From JBNKHG01 sp050290225 (GTDB lineage: Bacteria; Pseudomonadota; Gammaproteobacteria; Pseudomonadales; Cellvibrionaceae): 64,000 nucleotides of DNA. The notes beneath the pieces are model-generated. The model was given only the letters and a program-made list of their open reading frames with translations, was not told the DNA's origin and did no database searches. Location: contig JBNKHG010000025.1 in assembly GCA_050290225.1 (NCBI GenBank), positions 6,841 to 70,840 of the forward strand, written 5' to 3'. Below are positions 15,285 through 23,069 of this stretch, piece after piece (position 1 is the stretch's first letter; the number at the start of each line of letters is the position of its first letter). The position numbers and the translations under genes are program-made.

Positions 15285-17755
15285 CAGAGGACACTCTCAC
15301 AGCAACGGCGTCAACCGTGCGGCTATCGGTGGGAGAACTGGTGGCCTTTGCCTGCCGCAGCGGTGATCTGGTCACTTCGATGCCCTCTGGTCCCTCGGCC
15401 CAGGAGGGGATTCGCGCCCATCGAAAATTGCAAAAGCAGCGACCTGAAGAGGCGGAGGCGGAATACCCGCTGGCGGTGACAGTGACAGCGGGAGAGTGTC
15501 AGTTCCTGCTCGGCGGACGGGTGGATATTCTGCATCCGCAGACCGACCTGCACCGTCCGGTACAACTGGACGAAATCAAAACCACCTATTGTCCGCCGGA
15601 ACAGCTGTCGCCGAATCAAAAAGCCCTGCATTGGGCGCAGTTGAAAATCTACGGTTTTTGTTACTGCGAGCAACAGCGCCAGGCGGGTGTAACGGTGGAG
15701 CGGTTGGCCCTGCAAATGTTGTGGTACAACCTGAAGGAGAAAAAAGTCTATCGCCAGTTGCAGACGTTTTCCGCCGAATCCCTGGTGGACTTCGCGGGTG
15801 AGGCCCTGGCCCGCTATGCAACATGGTGGAAACAATGGCAGAGCCATCAAGCGCGACTCCTGGAGACAGCGAAAGCGCTGGCGTTTCCCTTTCCCGCCTA
15901 TCGCGCGGGGCAACGGGAAATGGCGGTGGCGGTGTACCGCACGTTGCGCGACGCCCGGCAGCTGGTGGTGGAGGCTCCGACCGGTATTGGCAAAACCATC
16001 AGCAGCCTCTATCCGACCATCAAGGCCATCGGCGAAGGATTGTTGGATCGCGCTGTCTACCTGACGGCGAAAAACTCCGGCCGCCAGGCCGTACGCGATG
16101 CTGTTAATCTGCTGCGGAACACGGGACTGTCCCTCTCGTTGCTGGTCATACAGGCGCGGGACAAAACCTGTGCCTGCCGTACCGGTGACTGTGCCCTGGA
16201 TGCGGATGGCCTGTGTCCTCGCACCCGGGGGTTTTACGATCGCCTGCCGGCGGCGCGGTGCGAGTTGTTGGACTGCGAGCTGATGACGCCGGAACAGGTG
16301 GCGAGGGTGGCGGCCGAACACCAAGTGTGTCCTTTTGAATTGTCGCTGGAAATGCTGCCTTGGGCCGATCTGGTGGTCTGTGACTTCAACTATGTGTTCG
16401 ATCCCCTGGTGAATCTCAGCGGTGTTTATACCGACAGCAGGCGTACAGCATTGCTGGTCGACGAGGCTCACAATCTGGGTGAGCGCGGACGGGCCATGTA
16501 CACCGCCGCTGTGGTTCGCAGTGAAATACGCCGTGCCGCCCGTGCCTGCAAGGTGTCGCAACCACCGTTATGTCGCACCATGGAATCCCTGCAGCGGGCT
16601 TTGAGTCGATGGGCCCAAAGGGTTGAGGGCGAGTCGGCGATTCTCTCCCTGGAGGCGCCCGAGCAGCGTCCCCAGGGAGTGGCGCGGGCGGTCAATCGGC
16701 TGTTGGAAACGCTGACGTTGCTGGCGGAAACCGGCAGCGCTTACCCGGATGAAATGGGAGACTGGCTCAAGACTGTCTACCGCTATGCCTGCATCGATCA
16801 ATTGGCCCAGGCCAATCACCGCAGCCTGACGCGGGTGAGGCCGATGCCGGGCGGGGCGAGAGTCAAAAACGGACGGGAAATCTCACTGCAACTGCTGTGT
16901 CTCGACGCCGGCGACTATTTGGCTGAGCGCTATCGCGAGTTTCAGGCGGTGGTGTTTTTCTCGGCCACCCTGCGCCCGCCCGCTTATATCTGTCGCCAAT
17001 TGGGGTTGACGCCCGAAGTGCCCTATCTGGCTTTGCCCTCGCCCTTCCAGGCGCGACAACTGGGGGGCTTTGTCTGTCCCTATGTGGATACCCGCTACCG
17101 GCAACGCGCCAGTGCCATAGCGCCCATCGTGGATCTCGTGATACGGGTTTACCAGGCCAGGCGTGGCAACTACCTGGTGTTTTTCCCTTCCTACCAATTT
17201 ATGCAGCAGGTGGTGGAACACTTTCAAACGCAGTATCCCGAGGTGCCGCTGGTGGTGCAGCAGGCCGGTGCCAGCGAAGCGGAACGGGCGGACTTTTTAC
17301 AGCGTTTTAACGCCGGGGAGAGCAACCTGGGATTTGCCATTATGGGGGGTATCTTCGGTGAAGGTATCGACTACCTGGGGGAACGGCTGGTGGGGGCGGT
17401 GGTGATCGGTGTCGGCCTGCCGCAGGTCGGTGATGAGCAGGAACTGCTGCGCCAGGTTTGCGAACAGCGGGGAGACAACGGTTTTGACTTTGCCTATCGT
17501 TACCCGGGAATGACCCGGGTACTGCAAACGGCGGGGCGGGTGATCCGTAGCGAGGAGGATCGCGGCATTCTGGTGCTGGTGGACAACCGTTTTGCCCAAC
17601 CCTTTTACCGCCACCTCTACCCCGAGTGGTGGCAGTTACGGAGCTGTGAAAATGGCGAGCAATTATCGGCGGGGCTGTCGGCCTTCTGGCAGCTTCCGGC
17701 CGGATCGAAGCCTACCTATCCTATATGCGTCAATATCACTTTGAAGGAGTACTAG
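15281..17755 (+). CDS. DinG/Rad3-family DNA helicase with N-terminal PD-(D/E)XK nuclease domain
   Basis: An 824-residue protein. Residues about 40-130 form a Cas4/RecB-like nuclease signature: 'QEGIRAHRKLQ' (His47), 'GRVDIL' (Asp82), 'LDEIKTT' (Glu98, Lys100), 'HWAQLKIYGF' (Gln120, Tyr124). Then comes an XPD/DinG-type helicase: Walker A 'EAPTGIGKTI' (231-240), a cluster of Cys between about 297 and 350 suitable for an Fe-S cluster, 'LLVDEAHN' (391-398), and motif VI 'QTAGRVIRSEED'. It overlaps the VRR-NUC gene by 4 bp. The last codons and the stop lie within a 21-bp interspersed repeat (17735-17755), so the C-terminal tail may be altered compared with relatives. Confidence 0.9.
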   Translation: MTEDTLTATASTVRLSVGELVAFACRSGDLVTSMPSGPSAQEGIRAHRKLQKQRPEEAEAEYPLAVTVTAGECQFLLGGRVDILHPQTDLHRPVQLDEIKTTYCPPEQLSPNQKALHWAQLKIYGFCYCEQQRQAGVTVERLALQMLWYNLKEKKVYRQLQTFSAESLVDFAGEALARYATWWKQWQSHQARLLETAKALAFPFPAYRAGQREMAVAVYRTLRDARQLVVEAPTGIGKTISSLYPTIKAIGEGLLDRAVYLTAKNSGRQAVRDAVNLLRNTGLSLSLLVIQARDKTCACRTGDCALDADGLCPRTRGFYDRLPAARCELLDCELMTPEQVARVAAEHQVCPFELSLEMLPWADLVVCDFNYVFDPLVNLSGVYTDSRRTALLVDEAHNLGERGRAMYTAAVVRSEIRRAARACKVSQPPLCRTMESLQRALSRWAQRVEGESAILSLEAPEQRPQGVARAVNRLLETLTLLAETGSAYPDEMGDWLKTVYRYACIDQLAQANHRSLTRVRPMPGGARVKNGREISLQLLCLDAGDYLAERYREFQAVVFFSATLRPPAYICRQLGLTPEVPYLALPSPFQARQLGGFVCPYVDTRYRQRASAIAPIVDLVIRVYQARRGNYLVFFPSYQFMQQVVEHFQTQYPEVPLVVQQAGASEAERADFLQRFNAGESNLGFAIMGGIFGEGIDYLGERLVGAVVIGVGLPQVGDEQELLRQVCEQRGDNGFDFAYRYPGMTRVLQTAGRVIRSEEDRGILVLVDNRFAQPFYRHLYPEWWQLRSCENGEQLSAGLSAFWQLPAGSKPTYPICVNITLKEY
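17735..17755 (+). repeat. 21-bp interspersed repeat, copy 1
   Basis: Core TTGAAGGAGTACTAG preceded by ATCAC; preceded further by TGCGTCA as in the copy at 28626. It contains the helicase stop codon. Related copies: 22080-22100 (inverted), 28626-28646 and 30711-30731. Confidence 0.75.
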
Positions 17756-17806
17756 GCCGCCCTGGAATTTCCTGCCCCTGGCGTTAATTCGTCCTGTAAC
17801 GGGGCC

Positions 17807-18922
17807 TTACAATCCAACGTAAACCGCTTTGGGACGTATTAATCTGGGCGCTTGCTGAAATTCAAAATAATGCGCGATATAACCGAACACTCGGGCCATG
17901 GCAAAAATAGCGGTAAAAAACTCCGGTGTTATGCCCAGTGAATGAAAAACGGCGCCCTTATAAAACTCGACATTGGCCCAAATTTGTTGCTGTTTTAGCG
18001 CAAATTCTTCCTGGCAGCTTTGCTCAACGGCAATCAGAATATCCAACAGCCGCTTCGCCTGGTCTTCCCTGCAATAATGCTGTGCCAATGGTTTGAGAAT
18101 TCGGGCTCTGGGATCCACTACCTGGTATTCACGATGCCCCATACCCATGATTTTTTGTTTTGACGCTAATGTCTGTTGAACATATTCACGGGCGTGTTCC
18201 GGCGTGCCGATTTTTTCAGCCATTTCCAGCGCGGCCTGGTCGGCACCACCGTGCAAACGACCGAACAAGGCGCCGATGGAAGCCGCGATCACCGACTGAA
18301 TGGGTGCCTGTGTGCTGGCGACAACGCGGCCGGCGAAAGTGCCGGCGTTATAACCGTGTTCCAGTTGCAGGATCTGCGTCACGTCCAGCAGACGACAGGC
18401 TTCTCCGGACGGCTGACGACCGGTGAACATCCACAAAAAATTACCGTGAAACGAGCCTGCGTCAATATAATCCACTGTTGTGCCATTGGTCCTCAGCTGG
18501 TTCCAATTGGCAATTAATGTTGGAATTTTCGCGGCTATGGTCAACGCCGCGGACGCTTGTTCATTATCCGTTGGCAGGGGGGTGGCATTATCGGTTGGCA
18601 GCGCCATTATCGGAATCAGGCTTTGCAACATTAGCATCGGGTGCGTCTGGCGGGGCAACTGTTCCAAGACACGCTTTTCTTTGGGTGTCAGCCTGCCTCT
18701 TTCGATCAACAAAGGCTCTAATTGCTGCCACTGAAGTGAATCCAGGCCGCCGGCCGCGTCACCAAACAACACCCACCAGGCCGCTTTGGCGAAGGGCCAA
18801 TCCACCAATGTTTCAATAGGCACGCCGCGGTAACGCAATTCACCGCGTTCGCCATCAATGTCGGAAATGGCGGTCTGCCCGGCCACGACATTCTGCAAAC
18901 CTATGTCAATAGTATCAGCCAT
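17807..18922 (-). CDS. Citrate synthase family protein (citrate / 2-methylcitrate synthase)
   Basis: About 371 residues from the ATG at 18922, which has a strong AGAGGAG site; a longer frame reaches 18997 but has no ribosome site. Family landmarks: 'YRGVPIETL', 'EHGYNAGTFAGRV', 'LHGGADQAALEM' (first catalytic His), 'GMGHREYQVVDPRARIL' (second His), 'RLIRPKAVYVG' at the C-terminus. The position of the catalytic Asp ('NVDFYSG' in most members) reads 'NVEFYKG', i.e. Asp to Glu. It condenses acetyl- or propionyl-CoA with oxaloacetate if active. It is divergent from a LysR regulator, an arrangement like citA-citR of Bacillus. The exact substrate is undetermined. Confidence 0.85.
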   Translation of the reverse strand: MADTIDIGLQNVVAGQTAISDIDGERGELRYRGVPIETLVDWPFAKAAWWVLFGDAAGGLDSLQWQQLEPLLIERGRLTPKEKRVLEQLPRQTHPMLMLQSLIPIMALPTDNATPLPTDNEQASAALTIAAKIPTLIANWNQLRTNGTTVDYIDAGSFHGNFLWMFTGRQPSGEACRLLDVTQILQLEHGYNAGTFAGRVVASTQAPIQSVIAASIGALFGRLHGGADQAALEMAEKIGTPEHAREYVQQTLASKQKIMGMGHREYQVVDPRARILKPLAQHYCREDQAKRLLDILIAVEQSCQEEFALKQQQIWANVEFYKGAVFHSLGITPEFFTAIFAMARVFGYIAHYFEFQQAPRLIRPKAVYVGL

Positions 18923-19027
18923 GTGCTTTACTCCTCTTGACCTATTTCCCCGCAGTTTATCTGGCCATTTTCTATAAACCCAGTTAAACTTATTCATCTT
19001 TTGATTAGTGTAACTTATAACTCTGAC

Positions 19028-19915
19028 ATGCGATTAGAAAATGCGGAAGTGAATATTTTCAGAACGGTGGTCGAGACCGGAGGGTTTCGCAAAGCTGCTG
19101 ATCACCTGCATCTAACCCAGTCGGCAATCAGTCAGTCGATCAAGAATCTCGAAACCAAATTGGAGGTACAGCTGCTGCATAGGGGGCCTCCGCTACGGGT
19201 GACGGATGCGGGCAGGCGGTTGCTCAACTATGCCCACGATATCAAACGCGAAGAACAGAGCGTGCTGGAGGATATCGAACGTATTCGCGAAGGGAAAGAT
19301 GAGCAGCTCTCGCTGGCATTGGACAGCGGCGTTAACCGTTTTCACGCCCCGGAATTGATTTCACAATTCTGTCTTCGCTGGCCGAGGGCAAAACTCAAAG
19401 TACGCGAGATGCCCAGTCGGGATATTATCTATGCCGTATTATCCGGCCAGTATGAGTTGGGTCTGGGTCCCTTTCAAACACATATGGAAGCTTTTGAAAC
19501 CTTGCCGTTGTTCAAGGATAAACGTGTGCTTGTGGTCAGCCCCAATTGCCCGCAATTCGATGAGCTGGTTACCGTCCCGGAAAACAGTTTTAAAAACATC
19601 CCGCTCATCGTGTCTTCCGTCGACCAACCGGAGCAAAGGCCCTCCACTCAGAAACTGCGCGACCAATTCCTCACGGTTTGGGAGGTAACCAGCCTCAACT
19701 TGCGGCTCGGTTTGTTAGACCGGGGGCTCGGTATCGCCTATATCAGTGAGACCGCGTTAAAGGAACTCCCCCAATACCAACATTTTCACGCCTTGGAAAA
19801 TCATCCCAGCAACTGTATCTACCGCCAAGTGGGATTGTATTACCGAAAAGGTCGCGAGCTGACGCAAACCGCTCAGGATATTATCGAGATCTGCAGGGAT
19901 TACTGGTTGCGATAG
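19028..19915 (+). CDS. LysR-family transcriptional regulator
   Basis: About 295 residues from the ATG at 19028; a TTG at 19001 is in frame but unnecessary. N-terminal winged HTH: 'NIFRTVVETGGFRKAADHLHLTQSAISQSIKNLE', then 'LLHRGPPLRVTDAGRRLL' and a C-terminal effector-binding domain ('MPSRDIIYAVLSGQYELGLGP'). It is divergent from citrate synthase across about 105 bp that contains a partial dyad ATAA-N12-TTAT (18974-18993). LysR regulators usually control the divergent gene and themselves, so control of the citrate synthase is likely but inferred. Confidence 0.9.
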   Translation: MRLENAEVNIFRTVVETGGFRKAADHLHLTQSAISQSIKNLETKLEVQLLHRGPPLRVTDAGRRLLNYAHDIKREEQSVLEDIERIREGKDEQLSLALDSGVNRFHAPELISQFCLRWPRAKLKVREMPSRDIIYAVLSGQYELGLGPFQTHMEAFETLPLFKDKRVLVVSPNCPQFDELVTVPENSFKNIPLIVSSVDQPEQRPSTQKLRDQFLTVWEVTSLNLRLGLLDRGLGIAYISETALKELPQYQHFHALENHPSNCIYRQVGLYYRKGRELTQTAQDIIEICRDYWLR

Positions 19916-20100
19916 CGAACCACTGACCGACATCAACTCTGGTGCCCATCCAGAAACGTAACATTCCTAAATTGTAAAAGCTTGGATTCGATCCAGCTGT
20001 TCTCGATATCGGGGCTCTATTTGATTTTTAAGTTGCTACTCAAAAAATCTGTAATTCCTTGCTGGCTGATTTATGAAAAGCGTGTATGGATTTTCTATTC

Positions 20101-20420
20101 TCGGTTTGGTTTTTAACGATGAGACCGCCGAGGGGAGACAGGGGTGTTGACGCCGCCCTGCAAACGCCGGAGTGCCGGACCACCCTGTTTGAAGGGCTTG
20201 TCGGGCACATCCCTGTGCCCTGCTCACAACACCCCTGTCTCCCCTCGGCTCAGAACTCCGGATTAAACAGTGTCGCTGCTATATCCTTCTAGAAAACTAC
20301 CCCTTGGCGGTCTCGTCACAACTACCAAACCGACAAAAAGAAAACGGTTCGCGCCTGCCCCCCTTTGGCAGTCTCATCGCGAACACCAAACTAACAAAAA
20401 GAAAGCGGTCCACTCCTCGC
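20101..20420. repeat. Cluster of a ~35-bp element: one inverted and two tandem copies
   Basis: The complement of 20101-20135, and the plus strand at 20300-20333 and 20361-20394, share the order CC(C)TTGGCGGTCTC(A/G)TC, a variable AC-rich middle, and ACCAAAC(C/T)(G/A)A. The last two are the starts of about 60-bp tandem units that also share ACAAAAAGAAA(A/G)CGGT. Short CCCTTGGCGG matches also occur at 23947 and 28653. Confidence 0.7.
20127..20249. repeat. Perfect 23-bp inverted repeat enclosing smaller hairpins
   Basis: Arms 20127-20149 and 20227-20249 are perfectly complementary. The 77-nt loop contains GGGCACA/TGTGCCC (20203-20209 with 20214-20220) and CCCT/AGGG (20183-20186 with 20193-20196). 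This would form a large branched structure in RNA or a cruciform in DNA; there is no T-run for a terminator. Confidence 0.85.
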
Positions 20421-20712
20421 ACCCGGTTACTTGTCAGGCGCAATGCGCAATGAAAGCCCGATTCCAAGTGTGTTAGATCAAGTCTGATTTAATACACTTA
20501 AGAACACCCAGTCGCCACCAACAACCTCAAGTTACCGAAAATGGTACAAACCCCACAGTCGCAAACTATTCTCTAAATCAGGCATGGTTTAGTGCACTCA
20601 GTAATTGCGTGTGAAAGCTTATCCGCTCCCCAGGATGACCTCCCACGCCAAATTACGGTAAAATCTCGGCCCTTTGGTAGTGTTTGATTAAATAGTAGTC
20701 GAGACTTTTTGA

Positions 20713-22083
20713 GTGGCCCCCAATTCTTATCCCATGATGGCACCCTTTGAGCGTCGCGCCGTTTTATCGCTGGCAGGCCTCTACAGCTTTCGCATGCTCG
20801 GCCTGTTTATGGTGCTGCCGGTATTGGCGCTCTACGGTCGCGATTACACCGGCAGTACACCCTTTTTACTGGGGCTGGCCCTGGGGGCCTATGGCCTGAC
20901 CCAGGCTATATTGCAGATTCCCTTTGGTATGATGTCGGATCGTTGGGGCCGCAAACCGGTGATTGTTGGCGGTCTGATTTTGTTTGCGCTCGGCAGCCTG
21001 GTGGCGGCGCAGGCGGACTCGGTGTTCGAGCTGATCCTCGGCCGTGCCCTGCAGGGGGCCGGTGCCATTGCGAGTGCCATTATGGCGCTGGTGGCCGACC
21101 TGACTGCGGAGGAGAATCGCACCAAAGCGATGGCCGTGATTGGCATGTCAATCGGGGTGTCCTTTTCCATTGCCCTGGTGCTGGGCCCGCTGGTGGCCAA
21201 ATTTGGTGGGTTGGCGGCAATATTCTGGCTAACCGCTCTCTTTGCTGTGATTGGCCTGCTGTTGCTGATTCACGTGGTGCCTACACCCCACAGTACTCCC
21301 CAGACCCATCGCGACGCCGGTACTGTGCCCCATTTGCTCATGACGACGCTGTGCAACCGCGAACTGCAGCGTTTGAATTTTGGTATTTTTGCCCTGCACT
21401 TTGCGCTGATGGCTGCCTTCCTGGTGTTGCCCGGTATATTGGAAGACAGCCTGGGGCTGGCGCGGGAGCGGCACTGGCAAGTGTATTTGCCGCTGTTGAT
21501 TCTCGCCTTTGTCACCATGATACCTTTTATCATTATTGGCGAGCACAAGCGCAAGTTGCGGTGGGTGTTCCTGGGCGGCATAACCCTACTGGCGACAACC
21601 CTGGTTTTTATGGCCTTTTGGCAGCAGAATTTTTACCTGACCCTGTTGGCGCTGTTCCTGTATTTCATGGCCTTTAACCTGCTGGAGGCCTGTCTGCCTT
21701 CACTGGTCAGCAAGGTGGCTCCGGTGGGCAGTAAAGGTACGGCGATAGGCATTTATTCCTCCTGTCAGTTTTTTGGGGCTTTTGCCGGTGGAGCGCTTGG
21801 GGGCTGGTGGATGGAGCTGGGCGGTAACACTTTTGTGCTCTGCGGGGCCGCCGTGGTGATTGCGCTCTGGGCCCTGGTGGCGGTATTTATGGAAGCACCG
21901 CCCTACCTGGCCAGTGTGTTGGTGAGTGTGACCGGCGATGACCTCGATACGGTGGAGTCGCGCTTGCGTGAGTTGCCCGGGGTAGAAGAAGTGGTGCTGG
22001 TGGAAGAGGATCTGGTGGCGTACCTGAAGGTGGACAGCCAGCGGTTTAACCGCAGTGACCTGCACGCCCAGGGATTCGCCTAG
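20713..22083 (+). CDS. yajR: MFS transporter of the YajR type with C-terminal ferredoxin-like domain
   Basis: A 456-residue protein, close in length to E. coli YajR. Twelve hydrophobic segments with the MFS motif A region 'GMMSDRWGRKPVIVGG', 'GRALQGAGAIASAIMALVADLT' and 'EENRTKAMA' closely follow YajR. After 'EAPPYLASV' comes a soluble 60-residue C-terminal domain ('VESRLRELPGVEEVVLVEEDLVAYLKVD') equivalent to the YAM domain. Putative drug/metabolite efflux in the inner membrane; substrate unknown. The GTG at 20713 gives the N-terminus most like relatives; ATG at 20734 is possible. Its stop codon sits in an inverted copy of the 21-bp repeat. Confidence 0.85.
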   Translation: MAPNSYPMMAPFERRAVLSLAGLYSFRMLGLFMVLPVLALYGRDYTGSTPFLLGLALGAYGLTQAILQIPFGMMSDRWGRKPVIVGGLILFALGSLVAAQADSVFELILGRALQGAGAIASAIMALVADLTAEENRTKAMAVIGMSIGVSFSIALVLGPLVAKFGGLAAIFWLTALFAVIGLLLLIHVVPTPHSTPQTHRDAGTVPHLLMTTLCNRELQRLNFGIFALHFALMAAFLVLPGILEDSLGLARERHWQVYLPLLILAFVTMIPFIIIGEHKRKLRWVFLGGITLLATTLVFMAFWQQNFYLTLLALFLYFMAFNLLEACLPSLVSKVAPVGSKGTAIGIYSSCQFFGAFAGGALGGWWMELGGNTFVLCGAAVVIALWALVAVFMEAPPYLASVLVSVTGDDLDTVESRLRELPGVEEVVLVEEDLVAYLKVDSQRFNRSDLHAQGFA

Positions 22084-22100
22084 TACTCCTTCAAGATGAT
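22080..22100 (-). repeat. 21-bp interspersed repeat, copy 2 (inverted)
   Basis: The complement reads ATCAT followed by CTTGAAGGAGTACTAG. It overlaps the stop codon of the yajR-like gene. Differs from the copy at 28626 by one base. Confidence 0.75.
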
Positions 22101-22396
22101 TTGCCCTATTCAGCGTTGCCCTGTTGTTTCGCCGCAAGGCGCCGTGTGTCGGCAGTGGCTGTCGCCCTTGTCAAACAGGGGTGCTCGTTCATTTGTGCAG
22201 GATGACCGGCCTTGTGCGGGGAGGCGGTGGCCATACCTTTTTCGTATTTTTTTCGTAAATCCCTGCCAGAAGAGTTTTGGCTATGGCTTCAAGAGCCCGG
22301 GCTGGTGTAAGCTGGCGGTTTCCGCCGCTGGCAATGCCGCCGACGGTGTGAACACACGATCGATAAGTGTTAGATAAGTATTAACAGGAGATAAGC
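22101..22396. other. Upstream region of ssb
   Basis: About 300 bases without a gene. A dyad GTGTG-AA-CACAC lies near 22347. No LexA box is visible, unlike E. coli ssb, and no confident promoter is called. Confidence 0.5.
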
Positions 22397-22951
22397 ATGG
22401 CCAGCAGGGGCGTCAATAAAGTCATTCTAGTGGGTAATCTGGGTAACGATCCCGAGACCAAATATATGCCCTCTGGTGGCGCGGTCACCAATATCAGCGT
22501 GGCCACCTCCGAGCAGTGGAAAGACAAGCAGACCGGTCAACCCCAGGAGCGCACCGAGTGGCACCGGGTGGTGTTCTTCAATCGCCTGGCGGAAATCGCC
22601 GGTGAGTATCTGCGCAAGGGCAGCAAAGTGTATATCGAAGGTTCATTGCGCACCCGCAAGTGGCAGGGGCAGGATGGCCAGGACCGCTACACCACCGAAA
22701 TCGTGGCCAGCGAAATGCAGATGCTGGACGGCCGTGGCGACAGCGCCGGCATGGGGGGCGGTATGAATAGTGGTATGAATAACAGCTACGCGCCTCAGCA
22801 GCCGATGCAGGCGGCACCGATGCAGCAACAGCCGGCCGCGCCCATGCAACAGCAACCCAGGCAGCCACAGCAGCCGATGCAGGCGGCCCCCCAACAGGCT
22901 CCGGCACCGGCCCAGGGGTTCGATAACTTTGATGACGATATCCCGTTTTAA
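22397..22951 (+). CDS. ssb: Single-stranded DNA-binding protein
   Basis: A 184-residue protein with the N-terminal OB fold ('GVNKVILVGNLGNDPETKYMPSG', 'WHRVVFFNRLAEIAGEYL', 'KVYIEGSLRTRKW'), a Gln/Pro/Met-rich linker, and the acidic C-terminal tip 'FDDDIPF' that recruits repair and replication partners. The linker is made of near-repeats of a Pro-Met-Gln-Gln motif. An AGGAG site precedes the ATG. It coats ssDNA in replication, recombination and SOS signalling, and so connects with the mutasome and helicase genes of this window. Confidence 0.98.
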   Translation: MASRGVNKVILVGNLGNDPETKYMPSGGAVTNISVATSEQWKDKQTGQPQERTEWHRVVFFNRLAEIAGEYLRKGSKVYIEGSLRTRKWQGQDGQDRYTTEIVASEMQMLDGRGDSAGMGGGMNSGMNNSYAPQQPMQAAPMQQQPAAPMQQQPRQPQQPMQAAPQQAPAPAQGFDNFDDDIPF

Positions 22952-23069
22952 CAGACTCTCAAACCTGTCGGTGTAAAACGCTTTTAGCCTCAATCCTCTG
23001 TGGTTGGGGCTGAGAACAGTCACCCATTCCAATTTCCATTATTGCTATCCGTCTTTGAGTTTTCCCGCC

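Larger units (their letters stand above)
19916..20712. other. Repeat-rich gene-free region
   Basis: About 800 bases with no convincing coding frame. It contains a long perfect inverted repeat (20127-20249), three copies of a roughly 35-bp element (one inverted), a tandem pair of about 60-bp units (20301-20420), and two degenerate 31-nt direct repeats around 20475-20505 and 20574-20604. Small ORFs here cross the repeats and are not called. Confidence 0.7.

Noticed and set aside
20101..20420. CRISPR array
   Set aside because: Repeats are few, imperfect, in both orientations and not spaced by unique spacers of constant length; no cas genes in the window (the Cas4-like domain belongs to the helicase).
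20036..20476. Three small ORFs in the repeat island
   Set aside because: They cross the arms of the inverted repeat and the tandem units and have no protein-like features.
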